Shown here: positions 8,530 to 16,211 of the stretch, piece by piece
Layout of the letters: the number at the start of each line of letters is the position of its first letter
Position numbering within the stretch: position 1 is the first letter of the stretch
DNA from: an uncultured Bacteroides sp.
GTDB taxonomy: Bacteria; Bacteroidota; Bacteroidia; Bacteroidales; Bacteroidaceae
Length of the DNA: 31,376 nt
Direction of reading: 5' to 3'
Assembly: GCF_910578895.1 (NCBI RefSeq)
Contig: NZ_CAJTSC010000038.1
Location: 1-31,376, forward strand
Position numbers and translations under genes: made by a program
The notes under the pieces: generated by a model
The model's database searches: none
The model's input: only the letters and a program-made list of their open reading frames with translations
What the model was told of the DNA's origin: nothing

Positions 8530-11500
8530 ATGAGTGTAAGACTTCACTTTTTATTCAGCATGCTTGCCGCCGCCCTTATCCCCCTGCAGGGCGGCGCGCA
8601 AGAGCTTCCGGCAGAGACCCGCCGGGAGATAGGGCAGTTTCTGGATGCCACCGCACGAAAAGAGATATCCGTAGGGCGCATCGCCATCGACTCGGTCGCC
8701 ATAACGGGCAACACCCTGCAACTCTTTGCCAACATGAACTGCTCCTACATTCCTTTCCGGGAAACGAACGTGGCAGAGATTTATCAAGGCATCCGTGCCC
8801 TGTTGCCGACGGAGTTCGCCAAATACAGGCTTCAACTGCGCACCAACAAGCACAGCATCGAGGAACTGATACCGCAAGCATTGCGTTCGAAGAAAGATAA
8901 AAAGGCACTGACCTTCAGCCAGCACGTAAAAAAGCCTTTGGTGACCAGGCTTTCCAAACCCTATACCCCCACCAATGGTCTGCAGAACCGCCACATAGCC
9001 TTGTGGCAAAGCCACGGCTTCTACTACGAGCCGAAGCTCAACCGCTGGGAGTGGCAGCGTGCCCGCTGCTTCCAGACCGTGGAAGACCTGTACACGCAAA
9101 GCTTCGTACTCCCCTACCTCGTCCCGATGCTGGAAAATGCCGGAGCCAACGTACTGATGCCGCGTGAGCGCGACTGCCAGACTGCCGAAGTCATCATCGA
9201 CAACGACGGCTGCCCGGGCACACACTCCACGTATGCCGAAAGTGCCGCAGACAAAGCATGGACACAAGGCGACGGAGAAGGGTTCGCACACCTCCGTCCG
9301 CAATACATCGAGTTCGAAAACCCCTTCAAAGAAGGAACGTTCCGCGCCGTAGAGACCATCAAGAAAGGAAAAGAGAGCATTGCCGAATGGGTACCCGACA
9401 TTCCTCAAAGCGGACAGTACGCTGTCTATGTGGCTTACCGGACCGTTCCCAACAGCAGTGACGATGCCCTCTATACCGTTTATCACAAAGGCGGAACATC
9501 CCAATTCAAGGTCAACCAGCAAATGGGCGGCGGCACCTGGATTTATTTAGGCACGTTCGGTTTCGATGCCGGAAAGGACAGCCGCTTTAAAGTGACCCTC
9601 AGCAACCGTTCTGCCAAAGCCGGAAGAACCGTGACAGCCGATGCCGTGAAAATCGGCGGCGGCATGGGAAACATCGCCCGCCGTATCTCGGAAGAGGGAG
9701 CGACGGACAACCTGAAGAGCTCCGACAAGACCGCCAATACGGCAAACGCCACAACCGGCGCACAGGCAACGCATCGGTCCGCGTATGTGTCCGAATACCA
9801 AAAGAGCGGCTATCCCCGTTTCTGCGAAGCCGCCCGTTACTGGATGCAATGGGCAGGTGTGCCGGACAGCGTCTATTCCGACAGCCACGGCAAGAACGAC
9901 TACACGGACGACTACAAAAGCCGCGGTATATGGGTGAACTACCTTGCCGGCGGTTCTGCCGCCAATCCCACGGAGCGGGGGCTAAACATCCCGGTAGACA
10001 TGGCGTTTGCCTTCCACTCGGATGCGGGAACCACCATCAACGACTCCATCATCGGGACACTCGGCATCTACCAGACCGATGCCTACAACGGCGTATTCGC
10101 CAACGGCGCATCACGCTACCTGTCCCACGACCTGACAGACCTGATTCAATCGAACATCGTACGCGACATCCGTGCGCTGCACGAACCGCAATGGACGCGC
10201 CGCGGCAAATGGAACCAGTCGTACTACGAAGCCCGCGTGCCGCGCGTGCCGACAATGCTGCTCGAACTGCTTTCCCACCAGAACTTCGCCGATATGCGCT
10301 ACGGCATCGACCCGCGCTTCCGCTTTACGGTGAGCCGCGCCATTTACAAGGGCATGTTGCAGTTCCTCTGCTCGCAATACCGCATGGATTACGTTGTGCA
10401 GCCTTTGCCGGTAGACCATACGGCGCTGCGCATGATTGGCGAAGACGAGGTTGAGCTGACCTGGCAACCGGTGAACGACCCGCTGGAACCGACAGCCACC
10501 CCCGATAGATACATCGTCTATACCCGCATCGGCAACGGTGATTTCGACAACGGCGTGATAGTCGGCGGCACCAGCTACCGCACCACCCTTCCCGCCGGAA
10601 CCGTATGCAGCTACAAGGTGACCGCCCTCAACAAAGGCGGCGAGAGCTTCCCCTCCGAAATCCTCTCAGCCGGACGGGCTTCCGGCAGCAAGGGACGTGT
10701 ATTGGTGGTCAACGGCTTCGACCGCATCAGCGCTCCCGCCGACTTCGTTGCCGCCGCACCTGCCGGCACGCAACTTGCCGGCTTTCTGGACGATTTGGAC
10801 CACGGCGTGCCCTACATCAAAGACATCAGCTACATCGGAAAGATGAAAGAGTACCGCCGTTCCGTTCCCTGGATGGACGATGACGCATCCGGCTTCGGCG
10901 ACAGCTACAGCAACTACGAGACGCAGGTCATTGCCGGAAACACATTCGACTATCCCGCCCTGCACGGAGCCGCCATACTGAAAGCCGGCTACTCCTTCGT
11001 GTCGTGCAGCGACGAAGCCGTTGAACACGGACAGGTCTCCCTGAACGATTACAAACACACCGACCTTATCCTCGGCAAGGAGTGCCAGACCAAGATAGGC
11101 AGAGGCGGCGTGAAGCCTTTGGAGTTCAAGACATTCAGCAAGCCGATGCAGGAACGCATCACAGCCTACTGCAACGGGGGCGGCAACATCTTCGTATCCG
11201 GAGCGTATGTAGGAACGGATCTTTGGGACAACCGCCTTGCCCCCGCCAACGAAGAGGACAGGAAATTTGCCACGGAAGTGCTGAAATACAAGTGGCGCGC
11301 AGGACAAGCAGCCCTGACGGGCAAGGTGAATTGCGTAGCTTCTCCCTTCCCTTCCCTTGCGGGAGACTACACCTATTATAATAAGCCGAATTCGGACATG
11401 TACGTCGTGGAATCGCCCGACGCCATCGAGCCTGCCGTGAAAGAGGCATACACCGTGATGCGCTATCCGGAGAACAACCTCAGCGCCGGAGTCGCCTACC

Positions 11501-11619
11501 GGGGAGCCTACAAGACCTGCGTCTTGGGATTTCCTTTCGAGTCGATTCGCACTGCAGAAGAGAGAGCATGCCTGATGAACGCCATCCTGACGTTCTTCGA
11601 CACGCCTGCCAAGAAATAA
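8530..11619 (+). CDS. Secreted zinc N-acetylmuramoyl-L-alanine amidase with golvesin-like insertion and FN3 domain
   Basis: Predicted to cut the amide bond between MurNAc and L-Ala. Seen: signal peptide (about 1-24), an unassigned N-terminal region, then a split Amidase_3-like core. H162 in LWQSHGF, E185 in TVEDL and H496 in AFHSDAG fit the zinc ligands, and E579 in LLELLSHQN fits the catalytic Glu, so the active site looks intact. Between E185 and H496 sits a golvesin/xanthan-lyase-like beta domain (about 255-378). A fibronectin type III domain follows (about 630-725) and then about 300 residues I cannot assign (730-1029, including GGGNIFVSGAYVG). Homologues are often annotated 'golvesin C-terminal-like domain protein' or 'xanthan lyase'; the amidase reading rests on the four aligned residues. 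It lies 12 bp after the symporter and 31 bp before the next gene. Confidence 0.82.
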   Translation: MSVRLHFLFSMLAAALIPLQGGAQELPAETRREIGQFLDATARKEISVGRIAIDSVAITGNTLQLFANMNCSYIPFRETNVAEIYQGIRALLPTEFAKYRLQLRTNKHSIEELIPQALRSKKDKKALTFSQHVKKPLVTRLSKPYTPTNGLQNRHIALWQSHGFYYEPKLNRWEWQRARCFQTVEDLYTQSFVLPYLVPMLENAGANVLMPRERDCQTAEVIIDNDGCPGTHSTYAESAADKAWTQGDGEGFAHLRPQYIEFENPFKEGTFRAVETIKKGKESIAEWVPDIPQSGQYAVYVAYRTVPNSSDDALYTVYHKGGTSQFKVNQQMGGGTWIYLGTFGFDAGKDSRFKVTLSNRSAKAGRTVTADAVKIGGGMGNIARRISEEGATDNLKSSDKTANTANATTGAQATHRSAYVSEYQKSGYPRFCEAARYWMQWAGVPDSVYSDSHGKNDYTDDYKSRGIWVNYLAGGSAANPTERGLNIPVDMAFAFHSDAGTTINDSIIGTLGIYQTDAYNGVFANGASRYLSHDLTDLIQSNIVRDIRALHEPQWTRRGKWNQSYYEARVPRVPTMLLELLSHQNFADMRYGIDPRFRFTVSRAIYKGMLQFLCSQYRMDYVVQPLPVDHTALRMIGEDEVELTWQPVNDPLEPTATPDRYIVYTRIGNGDFDNGVIVGGTSYRTTLPAGTVCSYKVTALNKGGESFPSEILSAGRASGSKGRVLVVNGFDRISAPADFVAAAPAGTQLAGFLDDLDHGVPYIKDISYIGKMKEYRRSVPWMDDDASGFGDSYSNYETQVIAGNTFDYPALHGAAILKAGYSFVSCSDEAVEHGQVSLNDYKHTDLILGKECQTKIGRGGVKPLEFKTFSKPMQERITAYCNGGGNIFVSGAYVGTDLWDNRLAPANEEDRKFATEVLKYKWRAGQAALTGKVNCVASPFPSLAGDYTYYNKPNSDMYVVESPDAIEPAVKEAYTVMRYPENNLSAGVAYRGAYKTCVLGFPFESIRTAEERACLMNAILTFFDTPAKK

Positions 11620-11650
11620 CGTATAACCTATAAAAGACCAATCATCATTT

Positions 11651-13525
11651 ATGAACCGAAGACTATTTATCAGCGTCCTGTTTGCCTGCCTGCTACCGCT
11701 TGCGGTGCAGGCGCAGCAGGGTGTGTTCCGCTTCGCACACCTGACGGACATTCACTTGAGCCCCAACAATCCCAACCCGACGGAAGACCTGTTGCGTTCC
11801 GTCGCACAAATCAATGCGACCGACAGCATCGACTTCGTACTGGTGACAGGCGATATCGCCGAAGAGGGCGACCGCGCCACCATGCAGAAAGTAAAGTCAT
11901 GCCTCGATTTGCTGAAAGCGAAGTATTACGTAGCGTTGGGCAACCATGAAACCAAATGGAGCGACTCCGGCTGCACCGCCTTCGGCGAGATATTCGGCGG
12001 CGAACGGTTTGAGTTCGAGCACAAAGGCTTCCTGTTCTTAGGCTTTAACTCCGGTCCGCTGATGCGCATGGCATACGGGCATGTCGTTCCCCAGGACATC
12101 CGCTGGATGAAAGCGTGCATGGACCGGTACAATGCAGGCAACCCCAAGCTGGACAAGCCTGTGATACTTGCCACCCACTATCCGATGACGGAAGGGGATG
12201 TGGACAACTGGTATGAAGTGACGGACGCCGTGCGCCCGTACAACATACGCCTGTTTGTGGGCGGGCACTACCACCGCGACCGCAACATGCGCTACGACGG
12301 CATTCCGGGCATCCTGATGCGCAGTAACCTGCGCGACAAGGACGAGAAACCGGGTTACGGCATCTATGAAGTGACGAAAGACTCCATCCTCGTCTATACG
12401 CAACGCATCGGAGAACCCAAAAAGCAATGGGCGGCTTTCTCCCTGACGGAAGCCTACTACGACCGCAACGGCAAAGCCGGGAAGTATCCGGACTTCTCCG
12501 TAAACAAGGAGTACCCGCAAGTGAAAGAACAGTGGGTGGTGCAAACCGGAGCAGGCATCTACTGCTCGCCGGCTGTGGAAAAAGAGAAAGTATTCGTCGG
12601 CGACGACATGGGACGCCTGACCGCATATACCCTTAAAAACGGCAGGAAACTGTGGAGCTTCCAATCCGGAAACCGCATTGTAGGCACCCCTGCCGTAAGC
12701 GACGGGGTGGTAGTGTTCGGTTCCGCCGACCGCACGATATACGGGCTGGACGCCCAAAGCGGCAAACAGCTGTGGAGCGTGAAAACAGACGGTCCCGTAC
12801 TGGGAGCGGTCACCATAGCGGACGGCATTGCCTACATCGGTGCCAGCGACCATACATTCCGCGCCATAAACATCTACACCGGCGACGTAAAGTGGAACTT
12901 TACGGACGTAAAGGGCTACATTGAGACCAAGCCCCTGGTAACGGGCGACAAGGTTATCTTCGGCGCATGGGACAACACCCTGTACGCACTGGACAAAGCC
13001 GACGGAAAAGCGCTATGGAAATGGACAGGCGGACTGACCCGCATGCACTTCTCTCCCGCCGCCGTATGGCCCGTGGCAGCCGACGGGAAAGTATTCATCA
13101 CCGACCCGCAACGCGCCATGACCGCCGTCGACATCCATACGGGCAACACCGTATGGCGCACCTTCCAATCCATGGTACGCGAGACAATCGGCCTCTCCGA
13201 AGACGGGGAACGCATCTACAGCAAGACCATGAACGACAGCATCGTCTGCTACTCCGCCAAAGGCGACCAACCGCGCCGGCTGTGGGCGTCCAACGTCGGC
13301 TTCGGCTACGAGCACGCCCCTTCCATGCAGGCGGAAAAAGAGGGAGTAATGTTTGGAAGTACCAAAGAAGGGCTTATCTTCGCACTGGAAGCCAAGACGG
13401 GCAGAGTGCTGTGGAAACATAAAATCGGCAACTCGCTTATAAACACCGTAGTGCCGATCGGCAACAACCGGGTGCTCTTCACCGCTACGAGCGGGGAAGC
13501 GGGAATGCTGAGGTTCAGGAATTGA
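11651..13525 (+). CDS. Secreted metallophosphoesterase fused to a PQQ-like beta-propeller
   Basis: Seen: signal peptide MNRRLFISVLFACLLPLAVQAQ; a complete calcineurin-like phosphoesterase (about 24-270) with all metal motifs: D33-x-H35 (LTDIH), D68 (TGDIAEEGD), N98-H99 (GNHE), H176 (THYP), H206 and H208 (GGHYHR); then a PQQ-type beta-propeller (about 295-620) made of repeats of the form VFVGDDMGRLTAYTLKNGRK-LWSF. The phosphoesterase should act in the periplasm on a phosphate mono- or diester. The propeller here is more likely a binding or scaffold domain than a quinone enzyme. The substrate is unknown; a wall- or undecaprenyl-linked phosphate would fit the locus, but nothing in the sequence proves it. 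The last codons form part of the 7-bp repeat that follows. Confidence 0.85.
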   Translation: MNRRLFISVLFACLLPLAVQAQQGVFRFAHLTDIHLSPNNPNPTEDLLRSVAQINATDSIDFVLVTGDIAEEGDRATMQKVKSCLDLLKAKYYVALGNHETKWSDSGCTAFGEIFGGERFEFEHKGFLFLGFNSGPLMRMAYGHVVPQDIRWMKACMDRYNAGNPKLDKPVILATHYPMTEGDVDNWYEVTDAVRPYNIRLFVGGHYHRDRNMRYDGIPGILMRSNLRDKDEKPGYGIYEVTKDSILVYTQRIGEPKKQWAAFSLTEAYYDRNGKAGKYPDFSVNKEYPQVKEQWVVQTGAGIYCSPAVEKEKVFVGDDMGRLTAYTLKNGRKLWSFQSGNRIVGTPAVSDGVVVFGSADRTIYGLDAQSGKQLWSVKTDGPVLGAVTIADGIAYIGASDHTFRAINIYTGDVKWNFTDVKGYIETKPLVTGDKVIFGAWDNTLYALDKADGKALWKWTGGLTRMHFSPAAVWPVAADGKVFITDPQRAMTAVDIHTGNTVWRTFQSMVRETIGLSEDGERIYSKTMNDSIVCYSAKGDQPRRLWASNVGFGYEHAPSMQAEKEGVMFGSTKEGLIFALEAKTGRVLWKHKIGNSLINTVVPIGNNRVLFTATSGEAGMLRFRN

Positions 13526-13567
13526 GAATTGAGAATTAGAAATTAAGAATTAGGAATTGAGAAATAA
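13519..13567 (+). repeat. Seven degenerate 7-bp tandem units (GAATTGA type)
   Basis: Units in register: GAATTGA, GAATTGA, GAATTAG, AAATTAA, GAATTAG, GAATTGA, GAAATAA. The first unit supplies the TGA stop of the upstream gene (13523-13525). An 11-bp direct repeat GAGAAATAATA also occurs at its end and again just before the GT2 gene. The reverse-complement version of the same unit is found inside the serine hydrolase gene (27345-27400). Confidence 0.8.
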
Positions 13568-13594
13568 TAGCTTTGAGAAATAATACCTACAGAT

Positions 13595-15055
13595 ATGAAG
13601 AAGATTGATTGCTTTATTCCTTACGCAGGAAAAGAACAGGCTGAAAAGACAGTACAAGGATTGCAGGCTACGGGGCTTGTCGGAAACATCCGTTTAGTGA
13701 CCACAGACGCCACGCTCGAACCATTGCCCGGATGCGAGGTCATGGCAGTGAAGATGCCCTACGGCAGCGCCACCCTGAAAGCCATCGCACAGGCAACCGA
13801 TGCGGAATACACCTTGCTCTACACCAAAGAAACAACGCTCGAACTGGGCATGTTCGCACTGGAACGCATGATGCACATCGCAGAAGACGCGGATGCCGGA
13901 ATGGTGTATGCCGACCACTACCAGATAGCCGACGGCAAGCAGACGAACGCGCCCGTCATCGACTATCAGTCCGGCTCGCTGCGCGACGACTTCAACTTCG
14001 GCTCCGTGCTCCTGTTCCACAGTGCCAGGCTGAAAGAGGCTGCCGGACGGATGACATCCGATTACGACTTTGCCGGACTCTACGACCTGCGCCTGAAGCT
14101 AAGCCAAAAGGCAGACCTCGTGCACATCAACGAATACCTGTACAGCGAAGTGGAGAATGACACGCGCAAGAGCGGCGAAAAGATATTCGACTACGTAGAC
14201 CCGAAAAACCGCAACCGCCAGATTGAAATGGAAGCGGCATGCACGGAACACCTGAAAGAGATAGGCGGCTACCTGAAACCGGAGTTCAAGCAGATAGAGT
14301 TCTCTGCCGGCAACTTCGAGTACGAGGCATCCGTCATCATCCCCGTACGCAACCGCATACGCACCATCCGCGATGCCATCCGTTCCGTACTGGGCCAGAA
14401 GACGGACTTCAAATTCAACCTTATCATCATCGACAACCATTCCACCGATGGAACGACAGAGGCTATCGACGAGTTCAAAGCCGACGGACGCCTCATCCAC
14501 ATCATCCCCGAACGCAACGACCTCGGCATCGGCGGCTGCTGGAACATGGGCGTACACCACCCCCAATGCGGCAAGTTTGCCGTGCAGCTGGACAGTGACG
14601 ACGTCTATGCCAACGAGAACACTCTCGCCACAATGGTACGCGCCTTTTACGAGCAGAACTGCGCCATGGTGGTGGGCACCTACATGATGACGGACTTCAA
14701 CATGAACATGATTGCCCCGGGCATCATCGACCACAAGGAATGGACACCGGAAAACGGACGGAACAACGCCCTCCGCATCAACGGGCTGGGTGCTCCGCGC
14801 GCATTCTATACGCCGGTGCTGCGCGAAGTGAAAGTGCCCAACACAAGCTATGGCGAAGATTATGCGCTGGGACTGAACTTCTCCCGCCACTACCAGATAG
14901 GCCGCGTGTATGACGTAGTCTACCATTGCCGCCGCTGGGACGACAACTCGGACGCTTCATTGGACATCGTCAAGATGAACGGACACAACCTCTACAAAGA
15001 CCGTATCCGTACCTGGGAGTTGCAGGCACGCATTGCCCTGAACAAGAGGAAATAA
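13595..15055 (+). CDS. Cytoplasmic two-domain family 2 glycosyltransferase
   Basis: Two GT-A-like halves. The C-terminal half is canonical GT2: ASVIIPVRNR (about 245-254), IIIDNHSTDGTTE (277-289), NDLGIGGCWNMGV (308-320) and the metal/nucleotide motif DSDD at 333-336. The N-terminal half (1-235) looks like a diverged GT-A copy, with a partial nucleotide-binding motif YADH at 105-108 and DYQSGSLRDDFNFG (123-136). There is no signal peptide or membrane segment, so it should be cytoplasmic. It should use a nucleotide sugar; donor and acceptor are unknown. It heads an apparent cytosolic trio with the DUF4922 and SpoIID genes. It begins 69 bp after the phosphoesterase gene. Confidence 0.85.
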   Translation: MKKIDCFIPYAGKEQAEKTVQGLQATGLVGNIRLVTTDATLEPLPGCEVMAVKMPYGSATLKAIAQATDAEYTLLYTKETTLELGMFALERMMHIAEDADAGMVYADHYQIADGKQTNAPVIDYQSGSLRDDFNFGSVLLFHSARLKEAAGRMTSDYDFAGLYDLRLKLSQKADLVHINEYLYSEVENDTRKSGEKIFDYVDPKNRNRQIEMEAACTEHLKEIGGYLKPEFKQIEFSAGNFEYEASVIIPVRNRIRTIRDAIRSVLGQKTDFKFNLIIIDNHSTDGTTEAIDEFKADGRLIHIIPERNDLGIGGCWNMGVHHPQCGKFAVQLDSDDVYANENTLATMVRAFYEQNCAMVVGTYMMTDFNMNMIAPGIIDHKEWTPENGRNNALRINGLGAPRAFYTPVLREVKVPNTSYGEDYALGLNFSRHYQIGRVYDVVYHCRRWDDNSDASLDIVKMNGHNLYKDRIRTWELQARIALNKRK

Positions 15056-15091
15056 TACACTGGATATCAAACACTTGAAAATCCGTTTCTC

Positions 15092-15193
15092 AGACACTGG
15101 TGTTTCTCCCGACAGACACTTGTGTCTGACGCGACAGACGCCAGTGTTTGACACGATAGACACAAGTGTTTGGGAAGTCAGACACAAGCGTCT
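15092..15193. repeat. Palindromic array, five units, exact 22-bp period (AGACAC..GTGTYT)
   Basis: Five 14-bp near-palindromes start at 15092, 15114, 15136, 15158 and 15180, every 22 bp. Each has 6-bp arms around a variable 2-bp centre; the cleanest is AGACACTTGTGTCT at 15114. Many arm differences are changes that keep G-T pairing. The 8-bp spacers (CTCCCGAC, GACGCGAC, GACACGAT, GGGAAGTC) differ from each other. The array fills most of the 174-bp gap between the GT2 and DUF4922 genes. The same architecture with another sequence occurs at 31305-31376. Confidence 0.9.
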
Positions 15194-15229
15194 ATCAACA
15201 ACCTCATAACCAACTAATTACAAAACTTC

Positions 15230-16162
15230 ATGAACGAAACGATACACAATCTTCTAACCGAACAATTAGCCGCCTGGGAGACGGCACGCAACAACTATGC
15301 CGCCCTCTCCGGCGTGCAGGTGAAGGAGCTGAACGTAAACGGCATACCCTACAAGGTGCAGTTCAACCCGGCGCGCATCGTGTCGTCGGGAGCCAAAGTG
15401 GACGCCAAGTCCATAAAGGAGCGCAAATGCTTCCTCTGCCCCGCCAACCTGCCGCCGGTGCAGAAAGGCATCCCGTTCGAAGGACACTACAACATACTGG
15501 TCAACCCGTTTCCCATATTCCCCCGCCACCTCACGGTGCCGGAAACAGCGCATGTATGCCAGCGCATCGCCCCCCGCTTCGGAGACATGCTGGACCTGGC
15601 ACGGCAACTCACCGGCTACACCATTTTCTACAACGGTCCGCGGTGCGGCGCTTCCGCTCCCGACCATGCACACTTCCAGGCGGGCAACAAAGGCTTCATG
15701 CCCATCGAGAAGGAGTGGCGCGGGCAAGTGGCAGGCAAAGTGACGGACTACGGCGCGGCAACCCTCTGGTATCTGGACGACGCCCCGCGCACGACACTTG
15801 TCATCGAATCCGCCGACCGCAAGACGGCGATAAAGCTGTTCGACACCGTCTATCACTCGCTGGACATACAGCCCGGCGAAGAGGAGCCGATGATGAACGT
15901 GCTTGCCATGTACGAGGACGGCAAATGGATTGTATTCGTCTTTCCCCGCGCCAAGCACCGCCCGGCATGCTACACCGCCGAGGGCGATGCCAACCTGCTG
16001 AGCAGTCCCGCATCCGTGGACCTGGGCGGCGTATTCATCACCCCCGTCGAGAAAGATTTCCTCAAGATAACGGCGGAAGACATCGCACAGATACTGGGCG
16101 AGGTGTGCCTTTCGCCTGCGGATTTCCGGAAAGTGCGGGAACGTATTAAGGAGAAATTGTAA
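15230..16162 (+). CDS. DUF4922 protein, GalT/HIT-superfamily nucleotidyltransferase or phosphorylase
   Basis: 310-residue protein without a signal peptide. Seen: CxxC at C67/C70 (KCFLCPANL), H100 (FPRHLTVPE), and H146-x-H148-x-Q150 in ASAPDHAHFQAG. This is the layout of galactose-1-phosphate uridylyltransferase: a zinc site from two Cys and two His, and the second His of HxHxQ as the nucleophile that carries the NMP. It should therefore transfer or phosphorolyse a nucleotidyl group on a sugar phosphate. Which sugar is unknown. Its place beside a GT2 and inside a MurNAc salvage operon suggests nucleotide-sugar turnover (inference). Preceded by the 22-bp palindromic array and followed 49 bp later by the SpoIID gene. 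Confidence 0.8.
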   Translation: MNETIHNLLTEQLAAWETARNNYAALSGVQVKELNVNGIPYKVQFNPARIVSSGAKVDAKSIKERKCFLCPANLPPVQKGIPFEGHYNILVNPFPIFPRHLTVPETAHVCQRIAPRFGDMLDLARQLTGYTIFYNGPRCGASAPDHAHFQAGNKGFMPIEKEWRGQVAGKVTDYGAATLWYLDDAPRTTLVIESADRKTAIKLFDTVYHSLDIQPGEEEPMMNVLAMYEDGKWIVFVFPRAKHRPACYTAEGDANLLSSPASVDLGGVFITPVEKDFLKITAEDIAQILGEVCLSPADFRKVRERIKEKL

Positions 16163-16164
16163 CA

Positions 16165-16184
16165 GGAGACAAGGAGTCTCTTTT
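16165..16184 (+). terminator. Weak hairpin plus T-run between DUF4922 and SpoIID genes
   Basis: GAGAC (16166-16170) can pair with GTCTC (16176-16180) around a 5-nt loop, followed by TTTT. The stem is only 5-7 bp, so at most it would attenuate transcription within the operon; it may also be a lone relic of the GAGACAAG repeat family. Confidence 0.25.
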
Positions 16185-16211
16185 GTAAACCGATAAACCG
16201 AACAAACAAGC

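Noticed and set aside
11339..11371. CTCCCTTCCC...GCGGGAGA stretch in the amidase gene as a third copy of the SpoIID repeat
   Set aside because: Similarity is limited to a pyrimidine run, and the encoded ASPFPSLAGDYTYY looks like ordinary protein sequence.
15092..15193. CRISPR array
   Set aside because: Repeats are 14-bp palindromes with 8-bp spacers and no cas genes are near; spacers are far too short.
15092..15193. Site-specific inversion (phase-variation) sites
   Set aside because: No recombinase gene in the window and the units repeat in tandem instead of flanking a promoter.
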